Shown here piece after piece: positions 17,277-26,388 of a DNA stretch of 29,254 nucleotides (position 1 is its first letter; every line of letters starts with the position of its first letter). A model generated the notes under the pieces. The model was not told where the DNA came from. It saw nothing but the letters and a program-made list of their open reading frames with translations, and made no database searches. Location: the NCBI GenBank assembly GCA_033064195.1, contig JARBJD010000609.1:1-29254 (forward strand), read 5' to 3'. Source of the stretch: Blattamonas nauphoetae (taxonomy: Eukaryota; Preaxostyla; Oxymonadida). The translations under genes and the position numbers were made by a program.

Positions 17277-19239
17277 AGAGAAGACCGAATTCAGCAATGA
17301 ACTCTGGAGTTAAGTCGTCAATAGAGTCTGCATGGAACTTGGTGTGTTGGATTGGAACGTACACCACTTTTGACAGACATGTGAGACCATTGAGTAGAGT
17401 AGCTACCACATTTCCGTGCTTGTATTCAATGAATTTCCCCACGAATTGAAACTGTCTTCGCTTCTTCTGAAACTTGGCAACAGTCTTGTCCAGATCAAGG
17501 TGAATCAATAGAATATTTCCTGGTTTGTATTTCCATAACATCTGTGTTGTCTGCTGTCTTTGGATGTTCTTTAATTGCTCTTCACAACTGGAGATGTACA
17601 GAGCTTCGATTTCTCTATTGTTTTGTGCTTGCTGTGGAGTGAACTTGTTCCAGTACGCTCGATGAGGAGTCATGTTGTAGTATTCCACCATCTGATTCAT
17701 CAAGGAATGATTTGCCATTTGTGTCGCATTGTCTTGGAATCCATCTCTGATTGTTCTTATCACGCGATCGACAATTCTGTTGTGATTTGTAAATGGTGAG
17801 CTTGTGAAATAAGTATTGACATTCTGATCCTTGAAAAACTCTGATGCTTCTCCACTTGTCCATGCTGCTTCACCATCACCTCGAATGTTGTTAACGTGAA
17901 CGCCACGATAATTAATCAGGTCATTGATTGCAGTATTGACTTTGCTCCATGATTTATCCAGAACAGGAATGACAACCAGGTATTTAGTGTTGATGTTAAT
18001 GGCAAAGAGATAGATCTGCAACACTGTTTTCGACGTTGGTGATTGGATAAAAACGAGATCAATTTCCCAGGATCCAAACTTGGGAGAGAAGTAAGGTCGA
18101 TCACAATTCTGAGGAACCTTTCTGTCTGATGTCTTCTGTGGATCACCAGTTATTGCTTTCGACATGAACTGCATCTTCGACCTGAATGGATACACAATTT
18201 TTTCTGTTGTTTTAGGCATCATTGGAGGATCAATTCTCATCGCATCACCTCCTTTTTCTCTCTGAATTTTCCTCGGATGTGCTACACTCCATCTGTGATC
18301 AAATTCCTCATACCAATCCTGAAATGATCTTCCTCCGAATGGGATTTGTTTTGTGTGAGTCAGAATGAAGTCAATATCATCGTTCGCAATCTTTCTGTTT
18401 ATCGAGGCTCGAACGAATGTGTCTCTGTTCATTTTATTTGCATCCAGAATGTGTGATGTAATAAAGTGTTCCATCTGCTTTTGATTTTTCATTATTGAGT
18501 TCTCAGCTTTGATCTGTTCATCTTCTGAATCGTTTCTCTGTTGATGATCAAACAATCCTTTCATTTGTGCCAACTTATTGAGCACTTGTTGTGTTGTCTT
18601 GCTAAAGGCTTCGAGCCCTCCTGGGCGGAGAGTTGGTTCGTAGTGTCTGATCTCTCTCACTGGGAGGTTGAACGCAGTTGTTCTGATTGACATTGCTGGA
18701 TTGGGAATACTGATATCATCATCCTCCTCTTCAAATCTCCTCTCCTTCATTGGATATTCATATTCAAACCCCATTGATTTCAAGTTTCTCATCTGTCCAA
18801 TTTTGATTGGAGATTCAGGTGATTGAATTGCTATTGGTCTTTGCACTGGTGTTGGGATTTGAATTGGTCTTGCCTCTGCAGGGCTTCGAATCCGTGGTGA
18901 AAAATTCACTCTCTGAGTCACCTCGTGATGATAAAATTGATATGCTTCGAATGCAAGTTTAGCAGTGCTATCCCGAATACGAACTCCTAGGAAGTTGCTT
19001 ACAAATTGTTGAACTACTCTTCTTCCATCAGGTAGTGATAATTCAGGAGATAAACCTCCATTGAACCAATCCTCGAAGTATGTTTCATCATTTCCATCAA
19101 AAGGTCCATTAGAATCAGCGCCATGATAGACAGGTAAAACGTTAGTTAAAGTCCATTTCTTTTCGACTATTTCGTTTTTGGAATGCTGTGTGCACCGAAG
19201 GAGTCTATTCACAAATGCATTGATCTGTCGTGTGTTCAT
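17275..19239 (-). CDS. Polinton integrase (RVE/DDE-type) with long N-terminal extension
   Basis: The retroviral-type integrase core begins near residue 388 with GSWEIDLVFI, continues through INTKYLVVIPVLDKSWSK and GDGEAAWTSGEASEFF, and reaches HNRIVDRVIRTIRDGF. Acidic residues stand at about 394, 455 and 491, a 35-residue final spacing as in DD35 integrases. After it comes a conserved MNQMVEYYNMTPHRAYWNKFTPQQA region, then a beta-rich C-terminal part (FQFVGKFIEYKHGNVVATLL) resembling the small barrel that follows many integrases. Residues 1-380 are unusual: helical segments, a Pro-rich linker around 110-150 and an acidic patch at 168-175. The enzyme would insert the element into host DNA. The polymerase stop lies 23 bp upstream, and the promoter-like motif fills that gap. 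Confidence 0.9.
   Translation of the reverse strand: MNTRQINAFVNRLLRCTQHSKNEIVEKKWTLTNVLPVYHGADSNGPFDGNDETYFEDWFNGGLSPELSLPDGRRVVQQFVSNFLGVRIRDSTAKLAFEAYQFYHHEVTQRVNFSPRIRSPAEARPIQIPTPVQRPIAIQSPESPIKIGQMRNLKSMGFEYEYPMKERRFEEEDDDISIPNPAMSIRTTAFNLPVREIRHYEPTLRPGGLEAFSKTTQQVLNKLAQMKGLFDHQQRNDSEDEQIKAENSIMKNQKQMEHFITSHILDANKMNRDTFVRASINRKIANDDIDFILTHTKQIPFGGRSFQDWYEEFDHRWSVAHPRKIQREKGGDAMRIDPPMMPKTTEKIVYPFRSKMQFMSKAITGDPQKTSDRKVPQNCDRPYFSPKFGSWEIDLVFIQSPTSKTVLQIYLFAININTKYLVVIPVLDKSWSKVNTAINDLINYRGVHVNNIRGDGEAAWTSGEASEFFKDQNVNTYFTSSPFTNHNRIVDRVIRTIRDGFQDNATQMANHSLMNQMVEYYNMTPHRAYWNKFTPQQAQNNREIEALYISSCEEQLKNIQRQQTTQMLWKYKPGNILLIHLDLDKTVAKFQKKRRQFQFVGKFIEYKHGNVVATLLNGLTCLSKVVYVPIQHTKFHADSIDDLTPEFIAEFGLL
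18587..18628 (-). repeat. Dispersed TTCGAA-centred repeat, copy D
   Basis: The plus strand reads TGTCTTGCTAAAGGCTTCGAGCCC. It lies inside the integrase gene but is read in a different frame from copies B and C (GGLEAFSKT). Confidence 0.5.
18867..18899 (-). repeat. Dispersed TTCGAA-centred repeat, copy C
   Basis: The plus strand reads GGTCTTGCCTCTGCAGGGCTTCGAATCC. It lies inside the integrase gene and encodes RIRSPAEAR, as copy B encodes RVRSLAEAR in the MAPG gene. Confidence 0.6.
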
Positions 19240-19256
19240 TTTAACAAAAATAAAGT
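19240..19256 (-). promoter_or_regulatory. T-rich promoter-like motif
   Basis: The coding strand reads ACTTTATTTTTGTTAAA and then the integrase ATG. It sits entirely within the 23-bp polymerase-integrase gap. Confidence 0.55.
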
Positions 19257-19262
19257 TTGTGT

Positions 19263-22200
19263 TTATTCAATGATATAATCAGTTGCTTTCAGTCCATGAA
19301 TGAATGGAGGACACGATTCATTTTCAAGAACGATTGCCTTCAGATGTATTTCACTGAGACTGAGTTTCTGTTGTTGTATTTTGGCTATCTCAAATCCAAT
19401 ACTGTCCTCTTCGCTCACGACTCTTCTCGTCTGAAACGTATCATCATGATGCTTGAACCGTTTTACGGTGAAGTTCAATGTGGTTGTCACAGTTTTCTCT
19501 CCATTGAGGCACTTCACATAATCGTCACTTGTGATGTTTGTTTTCTTTAATGACACTCCTTTGATTTTGCATTTCTCATCGAGAGAGTAACACTTTGGAG
19601 CTAGACAGATCATCTGTTCACCTTCCTTTTCAATTGCTAATCCCAACAGCTTCTTCTCATCGACACCTTTTTCAGGATTGGGAAACCATTCATATTTGTG
19701 AGCATCATAGAATTCTTTGTCAGCAATCACGTGCTCAAATTGTTGATGAATTCCAGCGTCTGGATCTCCACTAATTGCCCAGTACGCAGAGTCAGTGTCA
19801 CCCTCACAGAAATGAATCTTATTCATGTCTAGACACTTGTACATGAAGTTGTAGATGAAATTCAGATACCAGAACTTGGCATTGTCGAGTGTGAACATTG
19901 CTTCTTGCAGACATGTTTTGCACGATGCTTTCTCTCGGTCTTCGATCACAATGTAGTTGTCCTCATTGATTTCTCTTGTCGCTACAAATCCTTTCATCAT
20001 CTGTTTCAAATATGTTCTCTTCTCATTGCAGATTGTGATTGAGTTGTACTTCTCAGTGTTCATTCCATCGTACCCGTAACTTCCATTCAAGTTGGTCTTA
20101 CAGAATTGTTCCTTTCCTTTGTTTCCAACCTTCATTGCTTCTATTCTGTCATTCATGAATGATGTCACAAACGGTTCAAATCCAGCGTGTCTCGAAAAGA
20201 CCATCACACTCCGGACTTCGTCCACAATGAAGTGGCAATAGTTGATGAGGAACCACAGATAGTATGTCGAAAAGAACATATACTGATCGTGTGTGCTCAA
20301 GAGTTGAGTCAGCTTTCTTTGTTTGTCATCAGTCTTTAGTCCATGTTTCTTCATCAATGAATACGTCTTCTCTCCAATGTTTTCTTCTGTCGTATTGATA
20401 GTGATGTTTCTGAAGATTGGTGGGAAGTTAATGAAATCAGTTGTGTACTTCTCGTCTATGTGTCCTTTTAGTTCTACAACAAAGAGTGTCTTCTGATTTT
20501 TGTCTTCAATAATCTTACAACATTCTTTATCTCCTGTTGCAGTAAACAAGCATCTTCCTGGCATGTACATTCTGTGATTAGTGTATGGATTGTTCTTGTT
20601 CTTGATTGATGAGAAAGCACTTGGATAAAGTGAATTGAAATCAACACCACAGACGTGAGTCATTTTGTGTTCTGTGTCTATTGATTTGACTTTTCCGTCT
20701 TCATATGTGAAGTGATTGATTGGGGTCACATCTTTGATGTTCTGTCGATGTTGAACATTCGATAATCCACCAGTCACTGCTGCTCTCAACTTGTGATATG
20801 TTTGCTCATGTGTCAGAGTCATTGGGAGTGATTTCCAGATGCAATACTTCTTCAGTTGAATCCTCAATCTTGTGAGATGTTCATCTTTGTCTGACTTGTA
20901 GGTGTTGCAGTAGTCACAGCAGATCTTTACGTTCTCTTTTGAATGTCCTTTCGAATTGTCGATTCTATCCAGTGTTGGTCGTACTGCTTGTGAGAAGTGA
21001 CTCTTGCAGATATAGCACACTCTCTTGCATTGTTGAACAAACCAGTCGTAGTCTGCTTCAGTGACATTTTTATCAGTACTGCGATGAGCTTTCTGGTCTT
21101 GATAGATGTACGATGCAACTTTGTACTTCCAGTATTGCTTGGTGATTTTTATTTCTCCAGATTGATCCACTCCATTGAAATCATCGTCAATATCAAAGTC
21201 CTTGTAGGCACATGCATACTTGATTGCTGAAGCATTTGCTGACAGTGAGAGATTATGCAGCATGTCCACTTTGTATTGGAAGTTCAGATCAATGAGATTA
21301 TCCAATGGTGCAATCATGCATTCGACGTCCCTGATGTTGTAGAACTTGAGATATTCCCATCTGTTCTTGAATCCTTGCTTGTTCCAATCATCAAGGTACA
21401 TTTGGTAATCACTGTCAGACATTTCACTGTTGTTCAGACTGGAGTAGAATTCATACTTGGAAAATGGTTCTTGTTTGCTCAGCACTGTGTTGTAGTCTGA
21501 TGAATCAAATGATTCGTAAGCAAAGAATGATTTCTGAAGTGTAGTGTTTCCTCCGAAAGCTTTGACTGCATTATCCAAAGTCATTGGTCCTGTGTACGAC
21601 ATCATGTCAATAAAGCGAAGAACCTGTTGTGATTTCTCATGTCTGATCAATACTTGTTTGTACCTCGTTGTTGATCCAAGGAAGCTTACCACTTTCCAAT
21701 CCTTGTCAACGAGATCGCGGAAGATGAGATTGATGTCGAATCTGGAACTGTTGAATCCAATCACACTGACTTCATTTTGTGAGGGAATTTCTGGATCTTC
21801 ATATTGATTGTTCTCTCGAACTGTCTCAGCATATTTGAAGAGTTCTCTAATCCATTGCTTCACAAAGTCTTTTCCATCTCGAAGATCAAAGTAGATTGAC
21901 TTCACTCCTGATTTTGCTTTGATTGCTGATGCAACAGAGAGAGGTTTCAAATGTGAGATCAACTGAGTATTGTCATCAGAGAAGAGATTGTCAAGAATGA
22001 GATCTTCCATTGTTTCGAAATCGTAAGTGATGTAGTATTGTGTTGGTTTGAATTCGTCTTGTCTCTTATGTGCCATCAGAAATTCAAACGTTCTGTTGTT
22101 GAGGATATGTGGAACGTATGGTCTTGGTGTCTTATCAAGGGAGATCTTCTTCACATGTTTTCCATCAAGTTCTTTACATTCTTTGAGATGTTTCTCGTAG

Positions 22201-23651
22201 TAAGTCTTGAAGTGAGAATCCTTGACTTGGAATCCTCTTGACTGACAATACGGACAGAGTTTGTATCCAGTGATTTTCTCAGGATCAACAATGAACATCA
22301 CATGAACGAGAGTTGCTGTCAGTGGAATCATCAGAAGTTGGAGAACTCTTGCATCATCATTTTCGTTGACATACGATTGACTTAGGAAATATCGCTTCTT
22401 GTCTTCATCGAACTCATAAATGTGAACAGTGATGTTGAATACATGCATCGCTTTCTCAATGTCACATGCAATATCAAATCCAGGATAATTGCGCAAGTGT
22501 TCAGTCAGTTGATGTGGCTTGAGATGGGTCAGCTTCTTATGCACAGCGAACAATCGTTTTGCTTCAACGTTTCTCATATTGATTGATATCTTTTTCGCAG
22601 GCACTTCAGGAAGGGTGAGGAACGACAATGATTGAAAGAAGCAAATGTTGAACTCAGAATCGATGTACCGAACGTTTCTCGTTTTAATGTGTTCAGTGAG
22701 AATTGCATTTGCTTTTCCTGCGACTGGGAATCGATAGACTGCAACTAGAATAGAGTGGAATGCAATGTACATTGTCTTTGTATCCATCAGTGTTCTCTCT
22801 TGTGATTCTTTGATCAGATTGATTGCATACTTCGAATACTCAGTGATGTCTCCTGCACTTCGTATCACTGTCGGAAAACTCTTTGATGTGTTCTCCAATT
22901 CTGGTCTGAAGTCTTTGTATGTTGTCTCATCTCTGTCTTTTCTCTCAATAATCTTTCCAAAGTCAATACTAATCTTGAATGGATGATCTTTCTCTTTGTC
23001 GAACACTGATTTGATGAAGGTTGTGATTTCATCAACATTCTTCAGATGATTGTGGAAGTACAACTGATATGGTTTTCCATTCTCTTCAACCTTCTCAACC
23101 TCATTCTTTTTGAACTTCCTTCGTGCATCCATGAGACAAGAATTGAATGCTACTTTGTCACGTGGTTCAGCAAGTAATATACATTCTTCAAATCCATCAA
23201 ATGTCTGCACTTTTCTTTTTTCCATTTGTTCATTTTTCTTCTGAATGATCAACAGATTCTTCATCCAATGATCCATCAGTTTCTCTTCAATTGATTTCAA
23301 TTTCCACGTCATTCTGAACACTTGCTTCTTCAGTTCATCTTTGTTCACTCTTGGATTTGCTCTCATGTTTTCAACAATCATTCGGTGAGCGAGTCGATCT
23401 TCTGACGCCATCTGTTGTCGAAGTTTCACTTGTTCAATAAAATCTGGAATGAGATTGAGATCGAGATTCTTTATTGGATGTGGAAACTCGAGATCTGTGT
23501 GTTGAAGCATATTCAGGAGAAATGATCTGTGATGTTGATAATTCTTACTGTCGGGAATATACGTTCGACCATCAATAAATTGAAATTGTGCATTCGGAAA
23601 GAGGTCTCGAATTTCTAGAATTCTATTTTTGATTGGTTTTAGCAGTGTCAT
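19263..23651 (-). CDS. polB: Protein-primed family B DNA polymerase with zinc and HNH-like modules
   Basis: The 1462-residue protein has all main family B motifs. These are Exo I DFE (544-546), Exo II GFNSSRFDINLI (632-643), Exo III YNIRD (771-775), motif A DFNSLYPS (1004-1011), motif B KTNLNGSYG (1185-1193) and motif C DTDS (1295-1298). A zinc-finger-like CPYC...H...H..C block lies at 466-492. Before it, residues 333-455 (FNICFFQSLSF ... AMHVFNITVHIYEF) resemble the OTU-like region found in many Maverick polymerases. Between Exo III and motif A, residues 879-916 form an HNH/treble-clef-like module (CYIC...PTLDRIDNSKGHSKENV...CCDYCN). It would replicate the linear element from its ends using a terminal protein primer. 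It is the largest gene of the element and its frame looks whole. Confidence 0.95.
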   Translation of the reverse strand: MTLLKPIKNRILEIRDLFPNAQFQFIDGRTYIPDSKNYQHHRSFLLNMLQHTDLEFPHPIKNLDLNLIPDFIEQVKLRQQMASEDRLAHRMIVENMRANPRVNKDELKKQVFRMTWKLKSIEEKLMDHWMKNLLIIQKKNEQMEKRKVQTFDGFEECILLAEPRDKVAFNSCLMDARRKFKKNEVEKVEENGKPYQLYFHNHLKNVDEITTFIKSVFDKEKDHPFKISIDFGKIIERKDRDETTYKDFRPELENTSKSFPTVIRSAGDITEYSKYAINLIKESQERTLMDTKTMYIAFHSILVAVYRFPVAGKANAILTEHIKTRNVRYIDSEFNICFFQSLSFLTLPEVPAKKISINMRNVEAKRLFAVHKKLTHLKPHQLTEHLRNYPGFDIACDIEKAMHVFNITVHIYEFDEDKKRYFLSQSYVNENDDARVLQLLMIPLTATLVHVMFIVDPEKITGYKLCPYCQSRGFQVKDSHFKTYYEKHLKECKELDGKHVKKISLDKTPRPYVPHILNNRTFEFLMAHKRQDEFKPTQYYITYDFETMEDLILDNLFSDDNTQLISHLKPLSVASAIKAKSGVKSIYFDLRDGKDFVKQWIRELFKYAETVRENNQYEDPEIPSQNEVSVIGFNSSRFDINLIFRDLVDKDWKVVSFLGSTTRYKQVLIRHEKSQQVLRFIDMMSYTGPMTLDNAVKAFGGNTTLQKSFFAYESFDSSDYNTVLSKQEPFSKYEFYSSLNNSEMSDSDYQMYLDDWNKQGFKNRWEYLKFYNIRDVECMIAPLDNLIDLNFQYKVDMLHNLSLSANASAIKYACAYKDFDIDDDFNGVDQSGEIKITKQYWKYKVASYIYQDQKAHRSTDKNVTEADYDWFVQQCKRVCYICKSHFSQAVRPTLDRIDNSKGHSKENVKICCDYCNTYKSDKDEHLTRLRIQLKKYCIWKSLPMTLTHEQTYHKLRAAVTGGLSNVQHRQNIKDVTPINHFTYEDGKVKSIDTEHKMTHVCGVDFNSLYPSAFSSIKNKNNPYTNHRMYMPGRCLFTATGDKECCKIIEDKNQKTLFVVELKGHIDEKYTTDFINFPPIFRNITINTTEENIGEKTYSLMKKHGLKTDDKQRKLTQLLSTHDQYMFFSTYYLWFLINYCHFIVDEVRSVMVFSRHAGFEPFVTSFMNDRIEAMKVGNKGKEQFCKTNLNGSYGYDGMNTEKYNSITICNEKRTYLKQMMKGFVATREINEDNYIVIEDREKASCKTCLQEAMFTLDNAKFWYLNFIYNFMYKCLDMNKIHFCEGDTDSAYWAISGDPDAGIHQQFEHVIADKEFYDAHKYEWFPNPEKGVDEKKLLGLAIEKEGEQMICLAPKCYSLDEKCKIKGVSLKKTNITSDDYVKCLNGEKTVTTTLNFTVKRFKHHDDTFQTRRVVSEEDSIGFEIAKIQQQKLSLSEIHLKAIVLENESCPPFIHGLKATDYIIE

Positions 23652-23672
23652 TTACTACAAAATAAAAAATCC
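23652..23672 (-). promoter_or_regulatory. T-rich promoter-like motif
   Basis: The coding strand reads GGATTTTTTATTTTGTAGTAA against the polymerase ATG, forming TAAATG. Confidence 0.55.
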
Positions 23673-23694
23673 GAAAATAAAAAAAGTTGAGCGT

Positions 23695-24084
23695 TTATTT
23701 CTGTTTTCTCAGATGGGGCTTTTTCTTAGCAGTCAGCCATGCATCAAGTCTAATTCTGAACACTTCACTTCCGCCAATCTCTCGATATGTGAATGGAACC
23801 AGAACTTTAGTGTACTCACCGACGAGTTCACAATTGTATTTCTTCAATTCATTTTCGACGAACGATTGAGTGTAGTGTCGACGTTTTGACAAGTGAGGTC
23901 TGTTTCCTTGATTCCACAACTTTGGTTTTATTCTCCATTCAACTCCCTCATGAACATACGTCACCGGCACATTATTTCTGACATACTCAGAGACTAGTGA
24001 ACAGTTCTCTTCTTTCATTGATTCAATTAATGCTTGTTCTGAACATACTCGACGTCTTTCGTTGTACATCGCAGTTGGATTCAT
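23695..24084 (-). CDS. Inner TIR gene, two-module repeat protein
   Basis: The 129-residue protein consists of two related modules. Module 1 (about 9-70) runs from RRRVCSEQALIESMKEENCS through SEYVRNNVPVTYVHEGVEW to a basic GNRPHLSKRRH end. Module 2 (about 71-129) runs from YTQSFVENELKKYNCELVGE through YTKVLVPFTYREI to AKKKPHLRKQK. The pattern is helix, NC-L/E-L, short strands and a basic PHL tail. The same module occurs three times in the outer TIR gene. The basic tails suggest nucleic-acid binding, and a distant similarity in layout to phage and giant-virus modules that accompany endonucleases is possible. The first third is inside the TIR and the rest lies in the unique region. The start is fixed by the abutting motif. 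Confidence 0.72.
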   Translation of the reverse strand: MNPTAMYNERRRVCSEQALIESMKEENCSLVSEYVRNNVPVTYVHEGVEWRIKPKLWNQGNRPHLSKRRHYTQSFVENELKKYNCELVGEYTKVLVPFTYREIGGSEVFRIRLDAWLTAKKKPHLRKQK

Positions 24085-24104
24085 TTAATACAAATTAAAA
24101 AATT
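24085..24104 (-). promoter_or_regulatory. T-rich promoter-like motif, TIR variant
   Basis: The coding strand reads AATTTTTTAATTTGTATTAA and then ATG. It is identical to the copy at 8282-8301. Confidence 0.55.
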
Positions 24105-25794
24105 CAAAAATATATTTTCTTTCGTTGATTTCTCTGTTTTGGCTTTTTCACTGGAATCGAGGATCAATGGGTTCGATCACTGATTTCTCGAAAGTGATAG
24201 TTTCGTTCCAATTCTTCGCGTTTTGGAATCTCCGGAATTGTAGGATCATCATGGTATGCTTCGTTTTTTGGATTTTCCGAACTTTTGCAGAGTTATTCGA
24301 GGTTTCAGGATCGTCATCAGATCTCGAAACATTCATGTAAAAAGCAGTATGCCACTCTCATTTTCTTCTTTTTTCAGCTCTGTTTCACTCGTTTTTGATT
24401 GAATTGTCACCTAATCTTTGCTCGTTATGTTTTCATTTTTGACCTCACTTCCGTCTTCATTTTCTCGTTGATTTCTGTTTTTAACCACTTCATTCATACT
24501 CAGTTCGTTCAAACTTTTTCTCAAATTCAACACACTAATTTCCGTTAAGTGAAGATTCCGGACTTTTACCGAGATCTCACTTTCAACGGCTCACTTCATA
24601 TCTCGGAATTTTTCCGTAATCTTCATCATATCACGTACATTTTTGAATCATTTTCGTTGTTTTTAAGAGAGAAAAACCGGAACACAAGCGACATTTTCAC
24701 TATTGGTGTCACATTTCACGTCATTTTCACGTTCGTCAATTTCCCTCTCATTTTCATACTTGCTCACTTCATTCATGCTTGTTTCGCTTTCATTTACTCT
24801 GTTTTTGTGAAAAAGTTGATGACAAGTTGACTAAAATGATGTGCTAGTGAAGTGAGAACGGCCCACAAAATGGAAGTGAATTGAGCAAAATGAAGAGGAA
24901 TGATGAACAGATCATATGTGAAATGGGGAGAGAAAGTGATGAAATGAAAGGGACTACAGCCTGTTTTGAAGTGACAAAAACGGTCAAAAGTTGAGAAGTG
25001 AAAACATGAAAAAGTGACTTTATGGGAGAACTATCCGACAAAAAATTCTGAAAATTTGAGCACACCTTACTCATACCGCGAGAAAGAAGGATTTGCAGTG
25101 AAAATCGGATCAAAAAATCTATAGTGTCAAAATGTTGGTGCAAGTGTTACGTCAGAGGTGTGATCGAAGAACCAACAAAATGAAACTAAGGAAAAGCGCT
25201 ATACGTCTCGCGTTGACTTATGTTCGTTAAAATGATGTAATAACGGAGTAAATGAAGTGAAAGTCGTGAAATGTGAAAATTCATGAAAAAGTGTGCGAAC
25301 GTAGAGGTGTCAAAAGTTTTCAGAGATGAATGACACAAAAAGACGCCAACTAGCGTTTTCACACCCAAAAACACCGTAAGACGACGAAAAGTGATCAAAA
25401 GGACATAGTCCCGAACGTCCATACCTTTTCTGAAAAAATCTCAAAAAACGCGAAAAAACCTCAATGGGTCGGATCAAACCAAAAATCTCAGAAGTGCTTT
25501 TTATCGAAAATCCTACCTTTCAAAATGATTTCCGTCACAATCAAACGTGTTTCAACACAATTTGAGCCATAAAGCGGTTCATAGTAGCAAAATCGGAACA
25601 TCGACTTTTTTGGTCACTTTTTGGACCAAAGTTCGGTACACAGTTCGACGAATTCTCAACCGATTTTCATCAAACCTCTTTTGATCGATGACCTACAGTG
25701 TCCCCGAGATTTTAGAATTTTTTGCAGAATTTTTCGAAATGGTTCTCACATTGGATTTCATTGATTTGTGGTCAAAAATAGATTTTCAGTAGTT
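24105..25794. other. Right TIR non-coding region
   Basis: This is the mirror of 7296-8281 plus 1587-2278. The plus strand is T-rich at about 24360-24830 and purine-rich from 24840 to 25080, the reverse of the left arm. ATTTG at 25091-25095 is the unoccupied insertion site. The open frames in this stretch are short and lack convincing starts, motifs or the promoter-like block, so I call no gene. Confidence 0.5.
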
Positions 25795-26388
25795 TCAAGA
25801 CCTTTCATGGTACTTTCTCAAGTGAGGACGGTCTCCAAAATACAACCAATTGTCCAAGCGAACGTAATACTCATTCTTTGTTCGTAAATCGCGATATTTG
25901 AATGGCTCAAGTACCTTTGTGTATGTTCCAATGAGTTCACAATTCTCTTTTTTCAATTCATTTTCAACAAACGATTGTGTGTATCGTTTTCGTTTGTTCT
26001 GATGAGTTCTGAATCCTTTCATCCATTTTGATGGGATTACTATCCATTCAATTCCTTCATGTCGATATGTTACTGGAGTACTTGAATGAGTGTATTCAGA
26101 AATGAGTTCACAATTCTCATTTTTCATTGATTCAATAAGCTTCTCTTTTGTACAACGATTTGCTGGTCGAAGATATTTCTGGCGATTCAGATGTGGTCTG
26201 TATCCTTTGACGAAACTATTGACGTACACTTGATAAGTTTCATCTGGTTTCTCTTCGAGATAGTATTCGAAAGTGCTTCCTGTGAGATATGTTGTTCCTT
26301 GTCGATTGAGAGTTGGAGGTGATTTCATTTTCAAATCTTCTTTGTCCAAAATTTCCAGTAGTTGTGTTGGTGTCAAGACGCTGCTCAT
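25795..26388 (-). CDS. Outer TIR gene, three-module repeat protein
   Basis: The 197-residue protein starts at the ATG at 26388 (MSSVLTPTQLLEILDKEDLK). It has three modules of about 55-65 residues. Module 1 ends YVNSFVKGYRPHLNRQK. Module 2 reads EKLIESMKNENCELISEY, then TPVTYRHEGIEWIVIPSKW, ending GFRTHQNKRKR. Module 3 reads YTQSFVENELKKENCELIGT, then EPFKYRDL, ending FGDRPHLRKYH. Modules 2 and 3 correspond to modules 1 and 2 of the inner TIR gene, so the two genes are paralogues. Basic module ends suggest DNA binding, perhaps at the element ends where the gene lies. The left-arm copy is broken, so this is the usable copy. The motif directly before the ATG supports the start. Confidence 0.75.
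   Translation of the reverse strand: MSSVLTPTQLLEILDKEDLKMKSPPTLNRQGTTYLTGSTFEYYLEEKPDETYQVYVNSFVKGYRPHLNRQKYLRPANRCTKEKLIESMKNENCELISEYTHSSTPVTYRHEGIEWIVIPSKWMKGFRTHQNKRKRYTQSFVENELKKENCELIGTYTKVLEPFKYRDLRTKNEYYVRLDNWLYFGDRPHLRKYHERS

Noticed and set aside
9791-24104. AATAAA-like strings on the plus strand, read as polyadenylation signals
   Set aside because: They are the complement of the T-rich motif. They sit just upstream of leftward genes, and apart from the S74 gene and the ATPase there are no rightward genes for them to serve.
25186-25422. 78-codon minus-strand frame in the right TIR
   Set aside because: No promoter-like motif, not clearly open in the left arm, and no recognisable domain.
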